DNA of 64,000 bases from Petrocella atlantisensis (GTDB lineage Bacteria; Bacillota; Clostridia; Lachnospirales; Vallitaleaceae), in the NCBI RefSeq assembly GCF_900538275.1, contig NZ_LR130778.1:2166001-2230000 (forward strand), written 5' to 3'. Within the stretch, counting starts at the first letter, position 1; each line of letters starts with the position of its first letter. The notes under the pieces are model-generated. The model saw only the letters and a program-made list of their open reading frames with translations. It was not told where the DNA came from and ran no database searches. The translations under genes and the position numbers were made by a program. Below, piece after piece: positions 36,315 through 44,265 of this stretch.

Positions 36315-36530
36315 GTGGGTCCCATGAAAACCCTTCCACAGTGTGTATGACTACGGCCTCCGGTTGGTGCGTCCTGCACCAAAAGTCGGCGGTCTGCATC
36401 CATGCAGACTTGCAAATTTCATAAGAAAGTTTTCACTTAGCATCATGTCTTGAAGACTGACATGATGCATGAAGTTACTTTCTTATGAGCCTAGTCACAC
36501 ACACTGCTTCCAGGAACTTCATGGTCGGTG
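36315..36530 (+). ncRNA. Structured repeat family A, copy A1 (candidate ncRNA)
   Basis: A 216-bp element with nested pairing. P1 is 36322-36328 with 36518-36524; P2 is 36339-36353 with 36492-36506 (14 of 15 pairs); hairpin P3 is 36364-36370 with 36376-36382; hairpin P4 is 36392-36399 with 36402-36409; P5 is 36420-36430 with 36477-36487 (11 perfect pairs), capped by P6, 36440-36449 with 36459-36468 (10 perfect pairs). Copy A2 at 43961-44174 folds the same way with a different P4 sequence. No coding frame. Not recognised as a known RNA family. The ISL3 element begins about 20 bp later. Confidence 0.65.
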
Positions 36531-36550
36531 CTAACTAACATGGTATTATT

Positions 36551-37857
36551 GGTACCTTTAACTCATCATGTGGAGTATACGATTTTTAAACCTATTGAAA
36601 TTACGCATACCATATGCATTTCTTTTAAGAACCTTAATCTTATTGTTAACGCCTTCTGTATAGCCATTCGTATAAGGACAAGTAAAGGAGTTAAGAATAT
36701 ACTTTTGCCAGTTTATGATGGTATTCATACACGTTATAAACTCGGGTTCATTCTGTGTTGCTACAAAAACGTACCATTCTTTAAGGCGTTTTAATGCTGT
36801 ATCCTTATCTGGAGCATCTACAAAGTCATAGAACTTTTCCTTAAGAAGATAAGCTGTCCTAAGCCTTGAGGATGTATCAAGCATGACGCTTACTTGGTCG
36901 ACTTGCTCATCTGTTAAAAATCGACGTCTTTTTAATAGTAGGTGTCGGCTTCTTTTGAAGTATTTCCTTCTCGTCTTGTAAAATTTTTCTGCTCTTGTTT
37001 TCTAACCCGATCAAAGGCCCATGTTATCTGTCTAATCCAATGATACTTGTCTATGACGATTGTTGCATTCTTAAAATAGGTTTCAGCAATATCGCGATAA
37101 GGCTGCCACATATCCATAACAAAATAAGCTACTTTATCACGGTTCTTAAAGCGTCTGAAGTAGTCAGAAAGGATATGATGTTCGCGACCAGGCAAAATAT
37201 CTAAGACCTTTTTATTAACCGGATCAGTAAGAATACCTTGATATTTGCGTCCCGCATTACCCTTAAATTCATCAATAGACAGCACTCTGGGTAAAGAGGT
37301 ATTGGTATAGTCGATAAATTTAAAGAGTCTAAAAATAGTGGTTATAGAAAGATTACAATGTTTAGCAATATCGGTCATGGAATGTGTAGAACGCATTCTA
37401 TCAATGACATACTGGACTAAACGCGTAGACATTCTAAAATAGCGAGGAAGAAAAGTATTCTTCTCATAAAACCGCTTATTACAATGATTACAAGTATAAC
37501 GACGCTTACGATAATGAAACAAAGTATTGAGGCCAAAAGCAGGAGCATCTTTAAACACTTGAAACCTGTAATCATGTACTTTATCGGTCTTTTGATGACA
37601 ATGGGGGCAATGATGAGTTCTTCTGGGTAATTCACAATAGATGTGTAATGCATCAGGGTCATTTTCGATTTTAGTTACGATTATGTCTTTTAATCCTAAC
37701 AGTTTTTCGATATAATGGTTATTGAGCATAAGCTTTACCTCCTTGTTGTTTGGTTGTGGTGACTTTATTTTACAAGGGATTTAGTTTATGCTCAACTTTT
37801 TTTGTAAAAAAATAAATGTTGAGGTGAATATCTCACCCCAACATTTATTATAGAACC
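36551..37857 (-). mobile_element. ISL3-family insertion sequence
   Basis: About 1.3 kb. The left end begins GGTACCTTTAACTC and the right end, read inward, GGTTCTATAATAAATG. They are imperfectly related further in (ATGTGGAGTATAC against ATGTTGGGGTGAGATAT). A 17-bp hairpin lies at the right end (37811-37827 with 37833-37849). No clear 8-bp target duplication was found, so the ends are approximate. The transposase is frameshifted. The rest of the stretch to 38231 is AT-rich, with the livK promoter. Confidence 0.65.
36558..37729 (-). pseudogene. ISL3-family transposase, frameshifted
   Basis: DDE transposase of the ISL3 family in two frames. Residues 1-~257 (37729 down to about 36955) hold the N-terminal zinc-binding domain (CPHCHQKTDKV...CNHCNKRF), a helix-turn-helix and the catalytic Asp segment (LSIDEFKGNAGRKYQG). 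After ARG-ARG-GLU near 36957 the frame shifts by one and the correct frame continues KYFKRSRHLLLKRRRFL through to the C-terminal NGYTEGVNNKIKVLKR with the catalytic Glu. One extra base in a GG run would restore about 390 aa, so the lesion is a single-base deletion or a sequencing error. Confidence 0.85.
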
Positions 37858-38114
37858 AAAACTTATGGCTATATTATATGGGGGCTTTATTTTTTTGATT
37901 TAATGGTTGGCCTTCAATAAAAATGAATAAATGGACTTAAAAACTTTCACTATAATTCTTTAATATATTATGGTAATTAAAAGAAAACTAAAAAAAATAA
38001 GGATAGTTTATGAAATTACACTCGAAAATAAGTCCAAAAATCAAGGTTTCAGCTTAAATTATACGTTGACGTTGCATAAATTCACCATTATAGCAAGATA
38101 AAGTGCAAAACCGC

Positions 38115-38143
38115 TTGAAAATGAAAGAAAAAGCGTGTATAAT
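38115..38143 (+). promoter_or_regulatory. Sigma-A promoter of livK
   Basis: TTGAAA at 38115-38120 and TATAAT at 38138-38143 with a 17-bp spacer, 88 bp upstream of livK. Confidence 0.7.
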
Positions 38144-38231
38144 TTCATTATTGTGAAGTCATGGATTCATTTTTAATGTGACCATGATAAAAATAGCTCA
38201 AAAGAGCAAAATAGAAAAGGGTGGAAATCAT

Positions 38232-39419
38232 ATGAAAAAACTTTTATCATTAGCATTGGTTTTAGTCATCGTCCTTACAACGTTCTTAACAGGATGTGCA
38301 GGTAATGATGCTGAACCAACAACACCAGATGCAACAGAAACAGAAACAGGAACTGAGACAGAAGCTTCCGGCGAAGCTGTAAGACTTGGTCTTCTTGCAC
38401 CAACAAGTGGTGATCTTGCACCATACGGACAAGCGGTTAAGAACTCAGTGGAACTTGCCATTCAAGAAATTAACGCAGCTGGCGGCGTAAATGGCGCTGA
38501 TGTGGAACTATTCTTCTATGACAACGAAGGTGACTCAACTAAAACCGTTAACCTTTTTAACAAATTAGTAGATGTTGATGAAATCGACGCTCTAATCGGC
38601 CCCGTTATCTCAACAACAAGCCTTGCAGTGGCACCTATTGCCAATGAGTTAGGTATTCCAATGATATCACCAACAGCAACGAACAAAGATGTAACACCTG
38701 GTCTTGATTATGTATTTAGAGCTTGTTACATTGATCCATATCAAGGTAGCGTTGTTGCAAAATTTGCAATGGACAATTTAGAAGCAAAAACTGCAGCGGT
38801 ATTTACAAACGTAGGTAGTGATTATTCTGACGGATTGGCAAAAGCCTTTACTGAGACTTTCGAAGCAGCTGGCGGAACCATTACGGATGCAGAAGGGTAT
38901 ACAGATGCTGACAATGATTTTAGTGCAATCCTTACTAAAGTAAAAGCCAATGCACCGGATGTAATTTTTGTGCCTGACTATTTCAATATGGTTGGCGTTA
39001 TAGCTTCACAAGTACGTGAACTAGGTATTGAGTCTGTATTACTTGGTGGAGACGGATGGGATGGTATTCAAAACGACTATGCGAATGAAGTTGAAGGTTA
39101 CTTCTTTGCAAACCACTATTCAACAACTGACCCAGATCCAATCGTACAAGACTTTATCGCATCTTATGAAGCTCAATTTGGTGAAACACCAAACGCACTA
39201 GGTGCACTTGCTTATGATGCAACCAATGTTATGTTAGCGGCAATTACAGCAGCTGGTTCTACAGAAGGTGAAAAAATTGTTGAAGCACTGAAAGCAACAG
39301 ATATGCCTGCAGTTTGTGGTTACATTACATTTGATGAGAATGGTGACCCAATCAAAGACATCTCAATTATTACAGTAAAAGATGGTAAATTAGAGCTTGA
39401 AGCAAAGGTATCACAATAA
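38232..39419 (+). CDS. livK: Branched-chain amino acid ABC transporter, substrate-binding lipoprotein
   Basis: Extracellular receptor for leucine/isoleucine/valine-type ligands. The lipoprotein signal ends LTTFLTGC, then an acidic Thr/Glu linker, then a type I periplasmic-binding fold (VRLGLLAPTSGDLAPYGQ...ALIGPVISTTSLAVAPIA). AAGGGTGG supports ATG 38232 (395 aa); the in-frame codon at 38178 is too far upstream. It is separated from livHMGF by a terminator and repeats, which fits higher expression of the receptor than of the membrane complex. Ligand specificity is inferred from family only. Confidence 0.92.
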   Translation: MKKLLSLALVLVIVLTTFLTGCAGNDAEPTTPDATETETGTETEASGEAVRLGLLAPTSGDLAPYGQAVKNSVELAIQEINAAGGVNGADVELFFYDNEGDSTKTVNLFNKLVDVDEIDALIGPVISTTSLAVAPIANELGIPMISPTATNKDVTPGLDYVFRACYIDPYQGSVVAKFAMDNLEAKTAAVFTNVGSDYSDGLAKAFTETFEAAGGTITDAEGYTDADNDFSAILTKVKANAPDVIFVPDYFNMVGVIASQVRELGIESVLLGGDGWDGIQNDYANEVEGYFFANHYSTTDPDPIVQDFIASYEAQFGETPNALGALAYDATNVMLAAITAAGSTEGEKIVEALKATDMPAVCGYITFDENGDPIKDISIITVKDGKLELEAKVSQ

Positions 39420-39455
39420 TCAAAATTATAGTTGAATATTTAAGCATAAAGTAAG

Positions 39456-39486
39456 ATAATAAGGGGGTTATCCCCTTATTATTTTG
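39456..39486 (+). terminator. Terminator/attenuator after livK
   Basis: ATAATAAGGGG (39456-39466) pairs with CCCCTTATTAT (39472-39482), then TTTT. It probably reduces read-through from livK into livHMGF. Confidence 0.8.
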
Positions 39487-39541
39487 CGTTATGGATGAAT
39501 TCAACGGTTTAATGTACGAAACTGTTGGGTGCATCCGCAAA
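39481..39541 (+). repeat. Nested hairpin between livK and livH
   Basis: TTTTGCG/CGCAAAA, GGATG/CATCC and CAACGGTTT/AAACTGTTG pair in series around the loop AATGTACG. This makes one long interrupted stem directly after the livK terminator and before the family B repeats. Confidence 0.5.
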
Positions 39542-39553
39542 AGCACTAATAAA

Positions 39554-39675
39554 TAGGTTAAGGTGTTAAAACTATATAGTTGAACTTTAACATAAGATAT
39601 ATAGTTACGAACGTATCAACGTAATCTATATATGTTAGGTTAACTAGTGAAACTTAGTTTTCACCCTCTAACCTA
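39554..39675 (+). repeat. Structured repeat family B, copy B1 (full length)
   Basis: Outer stem: TAGGTTAAGGTG at the left pairs with CACCCTCTAACCTA at the right. Inner stem: AACAT/ATATATAG with CTATATAT/GTT around a conserved loop (TTACGAACGTATCAACGTAA). A conserved segment GTGAAACTTAGTTTTCACCC comes before the right arm. The related full copy B3 is at 44960-45086. Confidence 0.7.
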
Positions 39676-39677
39676 AT

Positions 39678-39763
39678 AGGTAAGGTGTTTATAGTTACGA
39701 ATGTATCAACGTAATCTATAGATTTTATGCGATTAGTGAAACTTAGTTCTGACCCAGTTATTA
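39678..39763 (+). repeat. Structured repeat family B, copy B2 (shortened, tandem to B1)
   Basis: It starts AGGTAAGGTG and then goes directly to the conserved inner loop (ATAGTTACGAATGTATC...), lacking the AAAACTATATAGTTGAAC part. It ends with GTGAAACTTAGTTCTGACCC. It lies 44 bp before livH. Confidence 0.65.
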
Positions 39764-39806
39764 GCGACTTTGCGGCAGTACTCAAATCAATCTAGGAGGT
39801 GTGCTC

Positions 39807-40688
39807 ATGGCACAATTTATACAACAAATTATTAACGGTCTAAATGTGGGAAGCATATATGCTTTGATTGCTTTAGGCTATACTATGGTATATGGTATTG
39901 TAAAATTAATTAACTTTGCGCATGGTGACATATTAATGATTGGTGCTTATTTTGGATTTTTTGCATTGGCCACGTTCAATGTACCTTTTGGCCTTGCATT
40001 GGTTGTCTCCATGATATTATGTGCATTGGTGGGTATGACCATTGACAGATTGGCGTACAAGCCCCTTAGAAATGCACCAAGGATTTCTGCTCTTATTACA
40101 GCACTTGGTATGAGTATGTTGTTGCAAAACCTATTCAGACTTCTTTTTGGAGCACAACCTAGAAGAATGCCTGCAGTTATTGAACTTCAAAGAATTGAGA
40201 TTGCACCGGGCATAGCTATTTCCAATCTTGCTATTATTACGATTCTGCTTTCTGTAGGTTTGATGTTGCTCCTAGAATTTGTTGTTAAGAAGACAAAAAC
40301 AGGAAAAGCAATGCGTGCCGTATCGGAGGACAAATCAGCAGCTAAGCTCATGGGTGTTAATGTGGACAAAACCATTTCAATTACATTTGCAATCGGCTCG
40401 GCACTTGGCGCAGTTGGTGGTTTGTTATATGCAATCAACTACTATCAAGTTGAACCCTATATGGGTATGATGCCTGGTCTTAAGGCTTTTGTTGCAGCTG
40501 TGTTAGGTGGCATCGGTGTTATTCCGGGTGCGATGCTGGGCGGTTTTGTTATTGGATTGATTGAGACCTTGACGAAGGGTTATGTATCGACCACTTGGGC
40601 AGATGCTTTTGTGTTTGGTCTCCTAATCATTGTGTTAATCTTCAAACCTGCAGGCATCCTTGGAAAAAATACGAGAGAGAAAGTGTAG
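39807..40688 (+). CDS. livH: Branched-chain amino acid ABC transporter permease LivH
   Basis: Inner-membrane channel subunit with about eight TM helices. The family motif is GLNVGSIYALIALGYTMVYGI near the N-terminus, and the EAA-like loop is TGKAMRAVSEDKSAAKLMGV. AGGAGGTG at 39794-39801 selects ATG 39807; the GTG at 39801 lies inside the ribosome binding site. First gene of the livHMGF unit. Confidence 0.93.
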   Translation: MAQFIQQIINGLNVGSIYALIALGYTMVYGIVKLINFAHGDILMIGAYFGFFALATFNVPFGLALVVSMILCALVGMTIDRLAYKPLRNAPRISALITALGMSMLLQNLFRLLFGAQPRRMPAVIELQRIEIAPGIAISNLAIITILLSVGLMLLLEFVVKKTKTGKAMRAVSEDKSAAKLMGVNVDKTISITFAIGSALGAVGGLLYAINYYQVEPYMGMMPGLKAFVAAVLGGIGVIPGAMLGGFVIGLIETLTKGYVSTTWADAFVFGLLIIVLIFKPAGILGKNTREKV

Positions 40689-40697
40689 GTAATCATC

Positions 40698-41672
40698 ATG
40701 GATAAAAAAGTTGTTTCGGGTTATATAAAAAATATAACAGCCATTATGGTTGTTTACGCAATTGTGTTTTATTTGATTCAAATCAAGGTTATTAATAATT
40801 ATCAAAATGGTATTCTTATTCTGGCCGGAATCTATATTATTGTTGCAGCCAGCTTAAATCTGGCAACGGGCTATTTGGGTCAGTTGGCCCTCGGTCATGC
40901 AGGATTTATGGCTATTGGGGCCTATACAGCGGCATTGTTTGCCATTGCAGTCGAATTACCCAAATATGTGGAGCTTGTGGCCGGATTAATCTTAGGCGGT
41001 GTGATGGCAGGAATCTTTGGATTAATCATCGGTATACCGGCCCTAAGACTTCGTGGAGACTATCTTGGTATTGTCACCTTAGGTTTTGGAGAAATCATTC
41101 GTATTGCTTTGCTTAATCTTTCCTTTACAGGTGGTGCAGCAGGACTTAAAGGTATTCCAAGATATATTAATTTTACTGAAATCTATTTCTTGGTGGTACT
41201 GGTGATTGCGTTTTTGTTTGCATTTATACGTTCAAGACACGGAAGAGCCATCTTATCTATCAAAGAGGATGAAATTGCAGCAGAGTCAGTGGGTATTCCA
41301 ACCACATTTTATAAAGTCTATGGCTTTGTTGTTTCTGCATTCATTGCCGGTGTTGGCGGTGGTGCTTTAGGTTTTTATCAAAGAATCCTTGATCCCAAAA
41401 AATTTAATTTTATGTTTTCAGTTGAATTCTTTATTATTGTTGTATTGGGTGGTATGGGTAGTATCACTGGTACCGTTATAGCGGCACTTGCCCTTGCATT
41501 CATTAATGAATTCTTATACTCCATTGACGAGCTTAGACTTGTTTTCTATGCATTAACATTAATTATACTGATGATATTTAAATCAGATGGTTTACTAGGA
41601 AGAAAAGAGTTCTCACTTATAAAGTTACTCAATCGATTCAGTAAAAAAACTAAAATAGAAAATGCGGACTAG
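40698..41672 (+). CDS. livM: Branched-chain amino acid ABC transporter permease LivM
   Basis: Second permease subunit, 324 aa. It has multiple TM helices, the LivM motif LNLATGYLGQLALGHAGFMAIGAY, and the coupling loop GRAILSIKEDEIAAESVGIP. It starts 9 bp after livH and is followed by livG after 11 bp. Confidence 0.93.
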   Translation: MDKKVVSGYIKNITAIMVVYAIVFYLIQIKVINNYQNGILILAGIYIIVAASLNLATGYLGQLALGHAGFMAIGAYTAALFAIAVELPKYVELVAGLILGGVMAGIFGLIIGIPALRLRGDYLGIVTLGFGEIIRIALLNLSFTGGAAGLKGIPRYINFTEIYFLVVLVIAFLFAFIRSRHGRAILSIKEDEIAAESVGIPTTFYKVYGFVVSAFIAGVGGGALGFYQRILDPKKFNFMFSVEFFIIVVLGGMGSITGTVIAALALAFINEFLYSIDELRLVFYALTLIILMIFKSDGLLGRKEFSLIKLLNRFSKKTKIENAD

Positions 41673-41683
41673 GAGGTAATACC

Positions 41684-42442
41684 ATGAGTTTATTGAAGAC
41701 GGAACATATAGGTATGACTTTTGGAGGACTTAAAGCCGTATCTGATTTTAGTATAGAAATAAAAGAAAATGAACTGGTGGGTCTCATTGGACCCAATGGT
41801 GCCGGCAAAACAACGATTTTTAATATGTTGACCGGTGTGTATGCACCAACCGAAGGTAAGGTTTATCTTGGAGAAACAGTGGTTAATGGGAAAAAACCCT
41901 ATCAGATTGTAAATCTGGGACTCGGTAGAACATTTCAGAATATACGCCTATTTAAAGAATTGTCAGTTATTGACAATATAAAGATTGCATTTCATAAGGA
42001 TATGAGTTATAGCACCATATCAGCTGTCTTTAGAGGGAAAAAATTCTGGAAAGAAGAAAAAGAAATTGATATTAAAGCAAGAGAGCTACTTGGTCTTTTC
42101 AATATGGAAGAGGATGCAAGCGTACTATCAAGTAATTTACCTTATGGTAAACAAAGGAAGCTTGAGATTTGTAGAGCCCTTGCAACCAATCCAAAACTTC
42201 TACTTCTAGATGAGCCGGCTGCGGGTATGAACCCACAAGAAACCAAGGAGTTAATGGAAACCATTGCTTTCATTCGTGAAAAATTTAAAGTATCCATTCT
42301 TCTGATTGAACATGATATGAGTCTGGTAATGGGTATATGTGAAAGAATTGTCGTCATAGATTACGGCAGGATGATTGCTGCCGGTACACCGGCTGAGATC
42401 AAATCCAATGAGAAAGTTATTGGTGCTTATTTAGGCCAATAA
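41684..42442 (+). CDS. livG: Branched-chain amino acid ABC transporter ATPase LivG
   Basis: ATPase paired with LivH/M. Walker A is GPNGAGKTT, the LivG-specific LGRTFQNIRLF follows, the signature is degenerate (LPYGKQRKLE), Walker B is LLLLDEPAAGMNP and the H-loop is LIEHDM. 252 aa, AGGAGG before ATG. Confidence 0.94.
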   Translation: MSLLKTEHIGMTFGGLKAVSDFSIEIKENELVGLIGPNGAGKTTIFNMLTGVYAPTEGKVYLGETVVNGKKPYQIVNLGLGRTFQNIRLFKELSVIDNIKIAFHKDMSYSTISAVFRGKKFWKEEKEIDIKARELLGLFNMEEDASVLSSNLPYGKQRKLEICRALATNPKLLLLDEPAAGMNPQETKELMETIAFIREKFKVSILLIEHDMSLVMGICERIVVIDYGRMIAAGTPAEIKSNEKVIGAYLGQ

Positions 42443-42457
42443 AAGGAAGGTGACAAA

Positions 42458-43159
42458 ATGTTAAAAGTAGAAAATCTGAATGTATACTATGGTGCGATTC
42501 ATGCTCTTAAAGGGTTATCCTTTGAGGTTAACAAGGGTGAAATCGTTACACTGATTGGTGCCAATGGTGCCGGGAAAACAACTACATTACATACGGTATC
42601 AGGACTACTTAAACCGACTGAAGGTAGTATCAGCCTTTTGGATAAGACCATAACCGGTGTAGAGGCTCATAAGATTTTAGGCATGGGAATGGCACAGGTA
42701 CCGGAAGGGCGCCGTGTTTTTGCAAAAATGACTGTTCAGGAAAATCTTGAAATGGGTGCATTTTTAAGAACAGATAAAGCTGAGATTGAAGAAAGTTATG
42801 AAAATATCTATAAGAAATTCCCTAGACTTAAAGAACGTCGTAAACAACTTGCAGGCACCATGTCAGGTGGCGAACAACAGATGTTGGCTATGGGACGTGC
42901 TTTGATGAGCAAACCGGATATCTTACTTATGGATGAACCATCCATGGGTCTTGCACCAATACTGGTTAAAGAGATTTTTGACACCATTGTAGAGGTTAAC
43001 AAACAAGGGGTTACGGTATTGTTGGTAGAGCAGAATGCACACATGGCATTATCCATTGCAGACAGAGCTTATGTTCTTGAAACAGGTAAGATTGTTCTTG
43101 AAGGCAATGCAAAAGAATTGTTGAACCATGAGGATGTAAAAAAAGCATACCTTGGATAA
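42458..43159 (+). CDS. livF: Branched-chain amino acid ABC transporter ATPase LivF
   Basis: Second ATPase of the importer, 233 aa. Walker A is GANGAGKTT, MAQVPEGRRVFAKMTVQENL is LivF-specific, the signature is MSGGEQQM, Walker B is ILLMDEPSMGLAP, and the H-loop region is VLLVEQN. It starts 15 bp after livG and closes the liv operon. Confidence 0.94.
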   Translation: MLKVENLNVYYGAIHALKGLSFEVNKGEIVTLIGANGAGKTTTLHTVSGLLKPTEGSISLLDKTITGVEAHKILGMGMAQVPEGRRVFAKMTVQENLEMGAFLRTDKAEIEESYENIYKKFPRLKERRKQLAGTMSGGEQQMLAMGRALMSKPDILLMDEPSMGLAPILVKEIFDTIVEVNKQGVTVLLVEQNAHMALSIADRAYVLETGKIVLEGNAKELLNHEDVKKAYLG

Positions 43160-43215
43160 AAGGATTATAAGGCGTGTTTTCATTTCTAATGATTCTCTAA
43201 TGGTAATACCTGCAT

Positions 43216-43260
43216 AATCAGCTATAATAAAGATAAACTATATTTTATTTAGCTGATATT
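43216..43260 (+). promoter_or_regulatory. Inverted repeat over the likely -10 of the LiaF-like gene
   Basis: ATCAGCTATAATAAA (from 43217) pairs with TTTATTTAGCTGAT (to 43257), with a 12-bp loop. A TATAAT (43223-43228) lies in the left arm and GGAGGAG follows the right arm. It could be an operator or an mRNA hairpin next to the ribosome binding site. Confidence 0.45.
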
Positions 43261-43272
43261 GGAGGAGATGTT

Positions 43273-43953
43273 ATGAACAAAAGAACAGTTATAGGAATCT
43301 TAATTCTTTCTGTGGGTTTATTAGCTTTGGCTGGGAGCTTTGGCTATGTTGAAATAGATGGTCTTGTTAGGACTTTTTGGCCGATTATACTTATTGCCAT
43401 CGGATTAATAAACCTAATAGATGAGCCTAAGAACTATGTTTTTAGTGGAATTATGGCAATTGTAGGAACCTTACTTTTACTTAGAAATCTAGGATTTGAG
43501 TATTTTGAGCGTTTACACTTATGGGAAATGATATGGCCACTCGCCATTATTGCCTTGGGTTTATGGATTCTGACTTCAAAAGGACCAAGAGGAATATTTG
43601 GGAAAAGTGAAGTGAGTGAGGATATTGTGGAGAATGTTGTACTATTTTCAGGTGCAGAGACCATCAACTTATCCCAGAACTTTAAAGGCGGTAATATTTT
43701 CGCCATGTTCGGTGGTGTTGATCTGGACCTAAGAGGTGCAAAGATTGTTGATTTACCTGCTAAAATGGATATTTTTGTCGCTTTTGGTGGTGTAGATCTA
43801 AAAGTTCCAGAGGAATGGAAAGTTATGGTAACGGGTATACCTTTGTTTGGTGGATGGGGCAACAAGACAAGGTTGTCGAAAGATCCTAATAGAGAAGTGG
43901 ATTTGGTTATTAATGGGTTTGCATTGTTTGGTGGGTTTGATATTAAGAATTAG
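43273..43953 (+). CDS. LiaF-like membrane protein (DUF5668 plus LiaF C-terminal domain)
   Basis: Envelope-stress-related membrane protein, 226 aa. Four hydrophobic helices in the first ~110 residues (VIGILILSVGLLALAGSFG, FWPIILIAIGLINLI and others) precede a cytoplasmic beta-helix-like C-terminal domain with repeated FGGVD motifs (AMFGGVDLDL, AFGGVDLKVP). In bacilli LiaF restrains the LiaSR system; no liaS/liaR is adjacent, so the role here is unclear. GGAGGAG precedes the ATG. Confidence 0.8.
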   Translation: MNKRTVIGILILSVGLLALAGSFGYVEIDGLVRTFWPIILIAIGLINLIDEPKNYVFSGIMAIVGTLLLLRNLGFEYFERLHLWEMIWPLAIIALGLWILTSKGPRGIFGKSEVSEDIVENVVLFSGAETINLSQNFKGGNIFAMFGGVDLDLRGAKIVDLPAKMDIFVAFGGVDLKVPEEWKVMVTGIPLFGGWGNKTRLSKDPNREVDLVINGFALFGGFDIKN

Positions 43954-43960
43954 ATTTTAT

Positions 43961-44174
43961 GTGGGTCCCATGAAGACCTCTCTGCAGTATGTATGACTAC
44001 GGCCTCCAGTTGGTGCGTCCTGCACCAAAAGTCGGCGGACAGCTCCTGCTGTCTTGCAATTTCATAAGAAAGTTCTCATTTTAGCATCATGTCTTGAAGA
44101 CTGACATGATGCATGAAGTTACTTTCTTATGAGCCTAGTCATACACACTGCTTCCGAGAACTTCATGGTCGGTG
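43961..44174 (+). ncRNA. Structured repeat family A, copy A2 (candidate ncRNA)
   Basis: It starts 7 bp after the LiaF-like stop. It shares with A1 the ends GTGGGTCCCATGAA and CTTCATGGTCGGTG, the P3 hairpin, and the P5/P6 arm. P4 is GACAGC-TCCT-GCTGTC (44038-44053), unlike A1 in sequence but equally paired. One P2 position that is A-C in A1 is A-T here, while one G-C pair becomes A-C. Paired segments are kept better than the joining segments. Same strand as the gene before it. Confidence 0.65.
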
Positions 44175-44201
44175 TTGGTAGTAGGAGATTTTGTGAATAA
44201 C

Positions 44202-44250
44202 AAAGGAGCTTTACTGTAGACTTTAGTCTTGCAGTAAAGCTCCTTTTTAA
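44202..44250. terminator. Terminator of the CBS-ACT gene
   Basis: AAAGGAGCTTTACTG (44202-44216) pairs with 44232-44246, 15 bp, with T-rich/A-rich flanks. It is suited to the minus-strand gene ending at 44266 and possibly works in both directions. With element A2 it fills the 43954-44265 gap. Confidence 0.8.
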
Positions 44251-44265
44251 TTTGATGCGAATATT

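Noticed and set aside
36528-36794. Plus-strand 88-codon open frame in the ISL3 element
   Set aside because: It is the antisense shadow of the transposase C-terminus and has no ribosome binding site.
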